In this document: positions 5,895-12,548 of the stretch, piece after piece | Numbering within the stretch: the first letter of the stretch is position 1 | Layout of the letters: each line of letters begins with the position of its first letter | NCBI GenBank assembly: GCA_012522705.1 | Contig: JAAYJY010000051.1 | Span: forward strand, 1 to 13,511 | DNA: 13,511 nucleotides | Reading direction: 5' to 3' | From: Syntrophomonadaceae bacterium | GTDB lineage: Bacteria; Bacillota; Syntrophomonadia; Syntrophomonadales; Syntrophomonadaceae | Notes under the pieces: model-generated | Database searches by the model: none | What the model saw: only the letters and a program-made list of their open reading frames with translations | Told to the model about the DNA's origin: nothing | Position numbers and translations under genes: made by a program

Positions 5895-6742
5895 AGTGGT
5901 CTCCGCATTTTAACTACTCGAGCCCGACCTCCGTAATCACATCGGATCTCCCGCTCGTCCCAATCCTTGGCCAATTCCCGGGCGGCGCTCTCCTGGGCCG
6001 GGTCGATTTCCCACAACAAGTATCCCCCTGGCCGCAGTTTCCGCAAGGCTTGAGGTAATAGGCGCCGGTAAATACTGAGCCCATCCTGCTCTGCCATCAA
6101 TGCCAGTCTCGGTTCATAACTTCGGACGCCGATTTCGGCCTGATCAATCTGGGCTGGAGTAAGGTAAGGTAGATTGGCAACAATTAGGTCCAAATCGGGC
6201 GCATCGTCTAGAGGTTCCAATAAGTCACCGCCATAAAAACGAATTGACACCATATGTAAACTAGCATTATGGTCAGCAATCTTCAGGGCTTCTGGTGATA
6301 TATCGGTAGCGTATACCTCGATTCCCCGAGCATAGTAGGACAGGCTGATGGCAATAGCGCCAGAACCGGTGCCCACGTCGCAGACCCGCTTTATATCCCC
6401 CAGTCTGATCAATTCCAGGGCCGCCTCCACCAAAACCTCGGTGTCGGGACGTGGAATGAGAACATCCGGACTAACCTGAAACATCAGGGACATAAACTCC
6501 TTTTGTCCGGTTATGTAAGCGGAGGGCTCGCCCTCCATTCTCCTTTGGATGGACTCTCGATAAAGCCGACGCTCGCCCGTATTCACCGGTTCTTCATAAT
6601 TGGCATACAAATGGACCCGGTTCTGCTGCAGCACATGGGCCAACAGGATTTCAGCCTCTAGTCGGGGTTCCTGCAAACCTCTGTCTTCAAAGTACCGGGT
6701 CGTCCACTTCAGTAAATCTTTAATTGACCAGTCCTTACGCAC
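5891..6742 (-). CDS. prmC: Peptide chain release factor N5-glutamine methyltransferase
   Basis: A 283-residue SAM-dependent methyltransferase that methylates the GGQ glutamine of release factors, including RF1 encoded just upstream. Visible parts are an N-terminal helical domain (1-80), the connecting LIPRPDTE (95-102), SAM motif I DVGTGSGAIAIS (122-133) and the acidic loop ATDIS (145-149). The catalytic motif, normally NPPY, reads NLPY (190-193). I have an impression that this variant occurs in other PrmC proteins, so I do not call it inactive. The start is GTG (6742), one base after the prfA stop, with AGGTGG 6 nt upstream; the end overlaps sua5. Position directly after prfA is the classical arrangement and makes the call firm over other N6/N5 methyltransferases. 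Confidence 0.95.
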   Translation of the reverse strand: MRKDWSIKDLLKWTTRYFEDRGLQEPRLEAEILLAHVLQQNRVHLYANYEEPVNTGERRLYRESIQRRMEGEPSAYITGQKEFMSLMFQVSPDVLIPRPDTEVLVEAALELIRLGDIKRVCDVGTGSGAIAISLSYYARGIEVYATDISPEALKIADHNASLHMVSIRFYGGDLLEPLDDAPDLDLIVANLPYLTPAQIDQAEIGVRSYEPRLALMAEQDGLSIYRRLLPQALRKLRPGGYLLWEIDPAQESAARELAKDWDEREIRCDYGGRARVVKMRRPL

Positions 6743-6743
6743 C

Positions 6744-7811
6744 TTAATCCACCTGTTTTAACCGTTCCGCCTGATCATTAGCCATAAGAGCGCCGATTAG
6801 TTCATCCAAATGACCCTCTAATATCTGATCCAGCTTATGAAGTGTCAAGTTGATACGATGATCACTCACTCTGCCTTGGGGATAATTATACGTGCGTATC
6901 CGTTCGCTCCTGTCTCCCGTCCCTACTTGATTTTTCCGGGCTCCAGCGGTCTCTTGGTTTTTCTCTGCTTCCAAGACCTCTTTTAAGCGGGAGCGTAAAA
7001 CACGCAATGCCTGAGCTTTATTTTTATGCTGGGGTTTCTCATCCTGACAGGTAACTACCAATCCAGTGGGCAGGTGGGTAATCCGCACCGCTGACTGGGT
7101 GGTGTTCACGCATTGTCCGCCAGGACCGCTGGCGCAGTAAACATCGATCTTGAGGTCATTTTCGATAATCTCGACATCAACTTCTTCTGCCTCGGGCAAG
7201 ACTGCTACAGTAGCTGCCGAAGTGTGGATCCGCCCTCCGGATTCTGTAGACGGAATACGCTGAACCCTGTGCACGCCACTCTCAAATTTTAGTTTACTGT
7301 AAGCGCCCCGTCCGTCAACCACAAAAATCAATTCTTTTATCCCCCCCAATTCAGTGAAATGGGAGTCCTTGATTTCGATCTTCCAGCCTTGTTGTTCCGC
7401 ATAGCGCGAGTACATTCGAAAAAGATCAGCGGCAAAAAGGGCTGCCTCTTCCCCTCCGGTACCAGCTCGGATCTCCATGATCACGCTCTTTTCATCATTG
7501 GGATCGGTAGGCAGTAACAATAGCTCTACCCGTTGTTCAAGGCTCTGTTTTCTGCTGCTCTGTTGTTCAATCTCGGTCAGCAGCATCTCCCTGAATTCTT
7601 CATCAGTCTCCTCTTGGAGCATGACACGGGCTTCATCTATTCCCTTGGTGGTAGATTTCATCTCTCTGTATACCGATACGATTTCGGTCAAATCTGCATA
7701 GGCCTTGGCATATTTCTGGTATTTGCTCTGCTCCGCAATTATATCGGGATCGCTCAATAACTGGCTCAGTTCTTCGTATTTGGTCTCCAGGCTTGCCAAC
7801 TTCTCCACCAT
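6744..7811 (-). CDS. prfA: Peptide chain release factor 1
   Basis: RF1 (355 residues) reads UAA and UAG and triggers peptide release on the ribosome. An N-terminal helical domain with coiled-coil character covers about 1-100. AGTGGEEAALFA (116-127) starts the core. The stop-codon tripeptide is PST (187-189) in RIPSTESGGRIHTSA; PAT or PVT is commoner. The catalytic GGQ is 231-233 in SGPGGQCVNTT. The RF1-type sequence RIRTYNYPQGRVSDHRINLT lies in the last third. Length is normal. The ATG at 7811 has AAGGAGG about 12 nt upstream. Its presence fits the use of TAG as a stop in five genes of this window. It is followed after one base by prmC, its modifying enzyme. Confidence 0.97.
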   Translation of the reverse strand: MVEKLASLETKYEELSQLLSDPDIIAEQSKYQKYAKAYADLTEIVSVYREMKSTTKGIDEARVMLQEETDEEFREMLLTEIEQQSSRKQSLEQRVELLLLPTDPNDEKSVIMEIRAGTGGEEAALFAADLFRMYSRYAEQQGWKIEIKDSHFTELGGIKELIFVVDGRGAYSKLKFESGVHRVQRIPSTESGGRIHTSAATVAVLPEAEEVDVEIIENDLKIDVYCASGPGGQCVNTTQSAVRITHLPTGLVVTCQDEKPQHKNKAQALRVLRSRLKEVLEAEKNQETAGARKNQVGTGDRSERIRTYNYPQGRVSDHRINLTLHKLDQILEGHLDELIGALMANDQAERLKQVD

Positions 7812-7850
7812 TTGTCAATAAATCCTCCTTGCCGGTGCCCTTTCTACGAT

Positions 7851-8750
7851 TCAAGCGGGCTGCAGACCAGATGCCCCAGCCTTTGCTTCTTCTTTCAGGA
7901 CTTCGCGCAGAGCGGCCAAGGCCACCTCCAATTGCTGATCATCAGGCTCCCTGGTAGTTAACCGCTGTAGCCATAGTCCGGGTGCGATCAAGAATTGCGC
8001 CCACCCATTTTGGTAGTAGCGTCCTGAGAAACGAATGAATTCATACCCTAACCCTGCCACAATCGGAAATACAGCTATACGCGACCATATTCGGTAAAAA
8101 AGGGGGCCATCTCCCAACATAGCAAACACCAATATTGATACCACCATTACCACCAGCAGAAAACTGGTTCCGCAACGGGGGTGCCTGGTGCCATAACGGC
8201 GGGCATTAGCCACGGTCAGCTCCTCACCAGCTTCGAGAGCTAGGATGGATTTGTGCTCGGCCCCGTGATACATGAATACCCGCTCAATTTCTTTCATTTT
8301 AGAGATCGCATAAACGTAGGCAAAGAAAAATACTATGCGGATGATTCCTTCTACCAGGTTCTGCCCCCATACCCCGCCGATGTACTGTTTGGTGAAATGT
8401 ACCACGGCAGTAGGTAGAGCCACAAAGAGAACGATAGCCAGTACAAAGGCCACCAATCCGGTAATCAGAATCTCTGCCGCGCTCAGCTCTTCTTCTTCTT
8501 CCGCCATCGACATGTTGGCCGATTTATTCAACATTCTGATTCCCACTACCATCGACTCTATCAACACATAGGAGCCCCGGATAAGCGGCCATTTTAAAAA
8601 TGGATGGCGCTTGCCCAGGCTGCTGTTGCTTTCTTTATCGATTTCAATACTGCCGTCCGGTTTGCGCACCGCCAGGGCAGTTTCATCGGGACCGCGCATC
8701 ATAACACCTTCGATAACCGCCATCCCTCCGTAGCTGGGCTTCTTGCTCAT
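7851..8750 (-). CDS. yqhQ: DUF1385 membrane protein, YqhQ family
   Basis: A 299-residue polytopic membrane protein of the DUF1385/YqhQ family, whose biochemical role I cannot state. Family signatures are clear: YGGMAVIEGVMMRGP at the N-terminus, a central YHGAEHK, and RHPRCGTSF shortly after. The conserved His, Glu and Cys could bind a metal, which is speculation. Four or so hydrophobic stretches are visible: one after a poly-Glu run (AEEEEE), one around RIVFFFAYVYAI, one at SFLLVVMVVSILVFAML and one at IAVFPIVAGLGYEFI. I chose the ATG at 8750 because GGAGG lies 8 nt upstream; a GTG at 8765 overlaps that site. It is the first gene after the rpmE terminator and leads into prfA after 39 bases, a common Bacillota arrangement. 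Confidence 0.92.
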   Translation of the reverse strand: MSKKPSYGGMAVIEGVMMRGPDETALAVRKPDGSIEIDKESNSSLGKRHPFLKWPLIRGSYVLIESMVVGIRMLNKSANMSMAEEEEELSAAEILITGLVAFVLAIVLFVALPTAVVHFTKQYIGGVWGQNLVEGIIRIVFFFAYVYAISKMKEIERVFMYHGAEHKSILALEAGEELTVANARRYGTRHPRCGTSFLLVVMVVSILVFAMLGDGPLFYRIWSRIAVFPIVAGLGYEFIRFSGRYYQNGWAQFLIAPGLWLQRLTTREPDDQQLEVALAALREVLKEEAKAGASGLQPA

Positions 8751-8792
8751 CAGTATATCCTCCACTATCCAATGAGTTCCGCTGAAGAGGAG

Positions 8793-8818
8793 AAAAAAAG
8801 CAGGAACTACCGTCCTGC
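8793..8818 (-). terminator. Intrinsic terminator after rpmE
   Basis: On the minus strand a perfect 6-bp stem, GCAGGA/TCCTGC (8818-8813 with 8805-8800), loops over 7 nt and is followed by seven Ts (8799-8793). It begins 26 bases after the rpmE stop and 43 bases before the yqhQ start. It should end rpmE transcripts; I find no clear separate promoter for yqhQ, so partial readthrough is likely. Confidence 0.8.
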
Positions 8819-8843
8819 CAATGAAATTGATCTATATACCTGC

Positions 8844-9047
8844 CTATTTCATGCCGTATTTCCTCTTGAATTTCTCAACTCTGCCTGCGGTATCAACTAT
8901 TCTTAATTTGTCGCCAGTGTAGAAGGGGTGACATTTGGAACAGATTTCTACCTTAACGTTTTCCTTGGTTGAACCAATCTCAATCTCGTTGCCACAGGCG
9001 CACCTGGCCACGCTCTTGAAATATTTGGGATGTATTTTTTCTTTCAT
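8844..9047 (-). CDS. rpmE: 50S ribosomal protein bL31, zinc-binding form
   Basis: A 67-residue ribosomal protein, bL31, of the zinc-ribbon (C+) type. Four cysteine ligands are visible: Cys16 and Cys18 in RCACGNEIE, and Cys36 and Cys39 in ICSKCHPFYTG. The start MKEKIHPKY is family-typical. The ATG at 9047 has GAGGTG 6 nt upstream; the GTG at 9056 lies inside that site and is rejected. Because this form carries zinc, a zinc-free paralogue under Zur control may exist elsewhere in the genome, which cannot be judged here. The gene is flanked by its own promoter and terminator, so it appears to be transcribed alone. Stop is TAG. Confidence 0.96.
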   Translation of the reverse strand: MKEKIHPKYFKSVARCACGNEIEIGSTKENVKVEICSKCHPFYTGDKLRIVDTAGRVEKFKRKYGMK

Positions 9048-9113
9048 CACTTTCACCTCGTTTCGTATAAACCGGGGATTTGGCTAATTTGCCGAATGCA
9101 AACTGCGAAAAAT

Positions 9114-9142
9114 ATTATATCAGGAAAACTTTTAAAAAACAA
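9114..9142 (-). promoter_or_regulatory. Sigma-A-type promoter for rpmE
   Basis: TTGTTT (9142-9137) and a perfect TATAAT (9119-9114) are separated by exactly 17 nt. The expected start of transcription, near 9107, leaves a leader of about 60 nt. That leader contains a small TTTGC/GCAAA hairpin and an overlapping GGC/GCC pair; whether bL31 or another factor acts there is unknown. Confidence 0.6.
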
Positions 9143-9161
9143 GGCAATGTGCTAGAGCTGT

Positions 9162-9179
9162 GTCCCATCACTCGGGGAC
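9162..9179. repeat. Small inverted repeat upstream of the rpmE promoter
   Basis: GTCCC (9162-9166) and GGGAC (9175-9179) can pair around 8 nt. It lies between the end of the exoribonuclease gene and the rpmE promoter, near a second, longer inverted repeat. There is no T-run, so this is not a standard terminator. Confidence 0.35.
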
Positions 9180-9207
9180 CGCAATTGACTAGGCAACTGC
9201 CTCCTTT

Positions 9208-9239
9208 GGACAGGACGTACTTGGCCATTAATCCTGTCC
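9208..9239. repeat. Perfect 8-bp inverted repeat over the end of the exoribonuclease gene
   Basis: GGACAGGA (9208-9215) pairs perfectly with TCCTGTCC (9232-9239) around a 16-nt loop that contains the TAA stop of the upstream gene (9230-9228). No T-run follows on either strand. It may block 3' exonucleases or act as a Rho-type or processing boundary; this is inference. Confidence 0.5.
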
Positions 9240-10196
9240 TTCTGTCGCCCCTCCATACTGGAATTTGAAGAAATGCTGGCCGAAGAAATTGTCATAGTTG
9301 GTAAACAGCTCGCTTTCCCCTCCCGGTTCTTCTCTTTTGCTGGTAAAGATGAACATCTTAGCACTCAGATTGTCCATCACATGCAACAACAAAGCCTCAG
9401 GAAACATGGGCACCACTGGAGAACCGAATTCCAGGCTGCCATGATGGCTGAGGATCATGTGTTCCAGCATCCATTCCAGTTCGGGGGGGAATTCGGCTCC
9501 CTCCGCCCGCAAATCCCTGATAACTTGGGCAACCATCTCCGTCCCCAGCACCAGATGTCCGATCAGTCGGCCTTGTGGTGTATACTGGGGTGCTACCTTG
9601 GTATCCAATTCCACTATCTTGCCTATGTCATGGAGCAATGCGCCGGTGATTACCAAATCGCGGTTGATCGTGGGAAAAACGTCTGCCGCCCGAATGCACA
9701 GATCGACAACTTCGATGGTATGTTCCAGCAAGCCGCCGCTGTAATTATGATGGATCGATTTGGCGGCGCTGGACCTGCAAAAAAGATCCATCTGTTCAGG
9801 CCCAAATAAACGCCGTAAAAGGCTATTCAGATATATGTCCCGGATTGAATCAAGATATTGTGACAGCCGCTGGCGCAGTTGAGCCTGGCTGAACGCCGGC
9901 CCAGGCAGGTATGGGGCCGGGTCTTCATCCAGGACTTTTATCCTTTTTACCGTGACTTGGATCTTTCCATTGAAGCTGCCGATGTCTCCCAGCAGGCCCA
10001 GGATAGCTCCCTCCTGGAACTCCCCGCTAATCTGACAGTTCTCCCAGACGACTCCATCAATGTCGCCCGTACTGTCTCCCAAGCGGATATTATACATGTC
10101 TTTACCGTCTTTGGTCTTCCGATATAATCGGTCCAGTAGCAGGTATTTCCCAAAAACCTGCTGCCCTGTCGGCATGGCTTTAAGTTCTTTGACCAT
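9228..10196 (-). CDS. yhaM: YhaM-type 3'-5' exoribonuclease (OB-fold + HD domain)
   Basis: The 322-residue protein has an N-terminal OB-fold (about 10-95: KYLLLDRLYRKTKDGKDMYNIRLGDSTGDIDGVVW) and an HD phosphohydrolase domain. HD residues visible are His in LLEHTIEV, the His-Asp pair in GALLHDIGKI, His in IGHLVLG and HH in MILSHHGSLEFGSP, with a closing Asp in LHVMDNLSAK. This arrangement is that of Bacillus YhaM/Staphylococcus CBF1, an Mn2+-dependent exonuclease trimming short RNAs and 3' tails. The ATG at 10196 gives the family-typical distance to the OB-fold; a TTG at 10217 with GAGGGAG upstream would add seven residues and cannot be excluded. It follows the radical SAM gene after 79 bases. 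DNA activity and exact substrate are not readable from sequence. Confidence 0.88.
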   Translation of the reverse strand: MVKELKAMPTGQQVFGKYLLLDRLYRKTKDGKDMYNIRLGDSTGDIDGVVWENCQISGEFQEGAILGLLGDIGSFNGKIQVTVKRIKVLDEDPAPYLPGPAFSQAQLRQRLSQYLDSIRDIYLNSLLRRLFGPEQMDLFCRSSAAKSIHHNYSGGLLEHTIEVVDLCIRAADVFPTINRDLVITGALLHDIGKIVELDTKVAPQYTPQGRLIGHLVLGTEMVAQVIRDLRAEGAEFPPELEWMLEHMILSHHGSLEFGSPVVPMFPEALLLHVMDNLSAKMFIFTSKREEPGGESELFTNYDNFFGQHFFKFQYGGATEGQD

Positions 10197-10275
10197 TAAC
10201 GGCCCTTTTCTCTCCAATTGGTTTTTCTCCCTCGTTTCATCAAATTGCTATGCTTTTTGAAAACCATACTCCCCG

Positions 10276-11535
10276 CTATCGTACCGGATAAGTATAAGAA
10301 CCTACCACTACCCCAGGCAACTCCTGACGTAAAATGGCTATCATTCTGCCTACCCCGGTGGTCTCACCTCCATCTGAGATTCTTTCAAACAACAAATCTG
10401 CATCAATGTTGAGATTCCGTAACTGGATCATATCCACTTCATATTCTCGCACAAATGACAGCAACGATTCAATTTCATCTACCCGATCCGTAAATCCAGG
10501 CATAGTAAGCAGGTTGATCGATACCTTTACCCCCGTTTCATGAGCATAACTAATTGAGGTTGTCACATCTCGTAGTCTGTAGTTTTTGGGGCGATGGTAC
10601 AGCATATAATTTTCATCCCGGGATGAAAACATAGTCACCCTCATGGCATCCAAGCCTGACCGGCACAACTGTTTGATTCCTTCCGTATAGCCCGCATTTG
10701 TGTTGATATTGATGGTGCCCCGGTCAGTATCCTGGCGAATGATTCGAATAGCTATCGCAAGGTCGGAGGCGTTCAGAGATGGCTCCCCTTCACACCCCTG
10801 ACCAAAGGATATTATGCCTTCGCGCGCATGTTTCAGATGTTCCAGCCCCAGTTCGCTGATTTCAGTGATGGAAGGACAAAAAGTCAACCTGTGTTGGGGC
10901 GACTCTATGCCCAGGTGGTCTTGGGAGATACATCCCAGGCAATCCGCGTTGCAGGCCGCCATGGTCGGTAATCCGCCTTCCCAACGCTGGTAGAAGATAT
11001 TCTGGGCGGTATAACAACCATATTGCAGGGAACAGTTGGCCAATTGTCGAAGCAACCGGTTGGACGGGAATTTTGCCAGTATCCGGCTGATACGACCTGG
11101 CAAACCCTCAGTATTGTAATAGCGGGGATGCCATTTACGGTGCTCATCATTCTGTACCGCCGCTACCCATATCCGCCCTCTCCGGAAGCCTACGGCTGCA
11201 TAGCCATACAAGGGAACGGGAGTCTCTACGCGAGGAGAAACATACGCCGGCAGCAGGGTACGGGTAAAACCCTGGGGCAGCAGGGCGGCTACCACCTGGG
11301 CGGTTACGTCCCCAGTCGCTTGGCCGATCAGTCGGGGCTGTTTTCCATCCCAGCCCACCGGGATCCGCTCGGGAACGAATATCAGCGATGCCCCCTTGGG
11401 TAAGGGAATCATTTCGCCCCGCTCGGGAATCACCCACTGGTTTCCGCTGCGCCCCAACATGGTCAGTCCCGGTGATTCCATCACCTCTCCCGCTTGGTTG
11501 GCAAACAGGGGCAGCCACTGGTTTTCTTCAGGCAT
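10276..11535 (-). CDS. Uncharacterised radical SAM protein
   Basis: A 419-residue protein with a [4Fe-4S] motif CX3CX2C at Cys195, Cys199 and Cys202 (ACNADCLGC), placed unusually far in because about 190 residues precede it. After it come FGQGCEGEPS, which carries the GEP-type SAM ribose motif, NINTNAGY, and a strand-helix pattern ending in QLRNLNID and GSYTYPVR. The N-terminal part has no domain I can name; it contains GYAAVGFRRGRIWVAA and three further cysteines, Cys168, Cys174 and the later FCPSI, that could matter for a second cluster. No substrate can be deduced, and no small peptide gene is adjacent that would suggest RiPP maturation. It begins after the terminator at 11581-11604, with GGAG about 11 nt before the ATG. 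Stop is TAG. Confidence 0.85.
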   Translation of the reverse strand: MPEENQWLPLFANQAGEVMESPGLTMLGRSGNQWVIPERGEMIPLPKGASLIFVPERIPVGWDGKQPRLIGQATGDVTAQVVAALLPQGFTRTLLPAYVSPRVETPVPLYGYAAVGFRRGRIWVAAVQNDEHRKWHPRYYNTEGLPGRISRILAKFPSNRLLRQLANCSLQYGCYTAQNIFYQRWEGGLPTMAACNADCLGCISQDHLGIESPQHRLTFCPSITEISELGLEHLKHAREGIISFGQGCEGEPSLNASDLAIAIRIIRQDTDRGTININTNAGYTEGIKQLCRSGLDAMRVTMFSSRDENYMLYHRPKNYRLRDVTTSISYAHETGVKVSINLLTMPGFTDRVDEIESLLSFVREYEVDMIQLRNLNIDADLLFERISDGGETTGVGRMIAILRQELPGVVVGSYTYPVR

Positions 11536-11580
11536 GTTTTACCCATCTCCTCTCCTCCAAGACTATACCAATTTTGGCCA

Positions 11581-11604
11581 TAAAAAAAGCCCCCATCTGG
11601 AGGC
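11581..11604 (-). terminator. Intrinsic terminator after the M23 peptidase gene
   Basis: A 6-bp stem, GCCTCC/GGGGGC (one G-T pair), with the 4-nt loop AGAT is followed by seven Ts (11588-11582). It starts 7 bases after the peptidase stop codon and 46 bases or so before the radical SAM start. It closes the rho-peptidase unit. A TATAGT at about 11560 could serve as a -10 for the next gene but lacks a -35. Confidence 0.85.
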
Positions 11605-11611
11605 GTTTAGC

Positions 11612-12469
11612 TTAACGGAGGTATATGAGGGGGTCACGAGTCTTATTATTGACTCTCACCTCAAAATGAAGGTGAGGCCCGGTAGTCACCCCCGAAACTC
11701 CTACATAGGCTATACATTCCCCCCGGTCCACTTTATCACCTTTGGCTACACAGATGGATTGGGCATGTGCGTAAAGTGTCTGTTTGCCGTCGGGGTGATC
11801 GATTATAACGGTGCGACCATATACAGGCCGGCTACCCGCGAAGGAGACCTTGCCGGCCTCGGCTGCTCGGATGGGAGTCCCCGTTTCATTGGCTATATCC
11901 AATCCGTGATGGAAGCCCGACTTGCGGTTGCCGTAATGCGAACTTATGGTGCCGGTAATCGGCCAAGCCAAGTTTCCAGGTAGCTTTGCGCCCCGTGAGG
12001 GCGTAATGCCTGCAGATTCCTCTTCTTTGGATGCGGGCGGGATTATCAGGCAGTCGCCAATCTCCAAGGCCAGCGGATTCTTGTCTTGGTTGACCGCCAT
12101 TATGTCGACCAGATTCATCTCATAGCTTTGGGCCAGGCCGGCCATGGTCTCCCCGGGAGCCACGATATGAACAGCTCCCAGTGGCCGGGTCGGAACCATT
12201 ATCGTGGCACCGATTTCCAGGATGGTATCATTGTCCATATCATTCTTCTGCATAAGGGATTCCAGGTCGATATCGTTTTGATGGGCAATTCGATAAAGGG
12301 TGTCACCCTTCTTGATCCGGTGCAGGTGAACCTTATCATCGGCTGCGCTGCCGACCATCTTCGAAAATGGAACAAACTTGCTCTCGCTTAATCGGGCGGT
12401 TGCGGGGTGGGCACATGGAACCAGCATCATAATGCATAGTACAGCCGATCTTATCCACCTTTGGTTCAA
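11612..12469 (-). CDS. Secreted LysM/M23 peptidoglycan endopeptidase
   Basis: The protein (285 residues from the chosen start) opens with a signal peptide: basic NQRWIR, a hydrophobic core SAVLCIMMLVPCAHPATA, then the mature chain. Two LysM cell-wall binding repeats follow: HRIKKGDTLYRIAHQNDIDL...IMVPTRP and HIVAPGETMAGLAQSYEMNL...LIIPP. The C-terminal M23 (lysostaphin/DipM-like) domain has HHGLDI (HxxxD zinc ligands), LYAHAQ and GPHLHFEVR (HxH). It likely cuts or remodels peptidoglycan outside the membrane; an inactive regulatory role is unlikely because the zinc ligands are intact. The TTG at 12469 has GAGGTG 6 nt upstream; a GTG at 12478 or 12511 is possible with weaker sites. It follows rho after 79 bases and ends in a terminator. 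Confidence 0.9.
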   Translation of the reverse strand: MNQRWIRSAVLCIMMLVPCAHPATARLSESKFVPFSKMVGSAADDKVHLHRIKKGDTLYRIAHQNDIDLESLMQKNDMDNDTILEIGATIMVPTRPLGAVHIVAPGETMAGLAQSYEMNLVDIMAVNQDKNPLALEIGDCLIIPPASKEEESAGITPSRGAKLPGNLAWPITGTISSHYGNRKSGFHHGLDIANETGTPIRAAEAGKVSFAGSRPVYGRTVIIDHPDGKQTLYAHAQSICVAKGDKVDRGECIAYVGVSGVTTGPHLHFEVRVNNKTRDPLIYLR

Positions 12470-12548
12470 TAGTTTCACCTCTATTCTGCCCCCGTAACCA
12501 GGGATTCTCACCCCTAGTATAGCCAGAATAGGCGGATCCTATACCCGG

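Noticed and set aside
12380..12469. Lipoprotein signal in the M23 peptidase (LVPC)
   Set aside because: Proline directly before the cysteine does not fit the lipobox; an ordinary signal peptide cleaved after the ATA is more likely.
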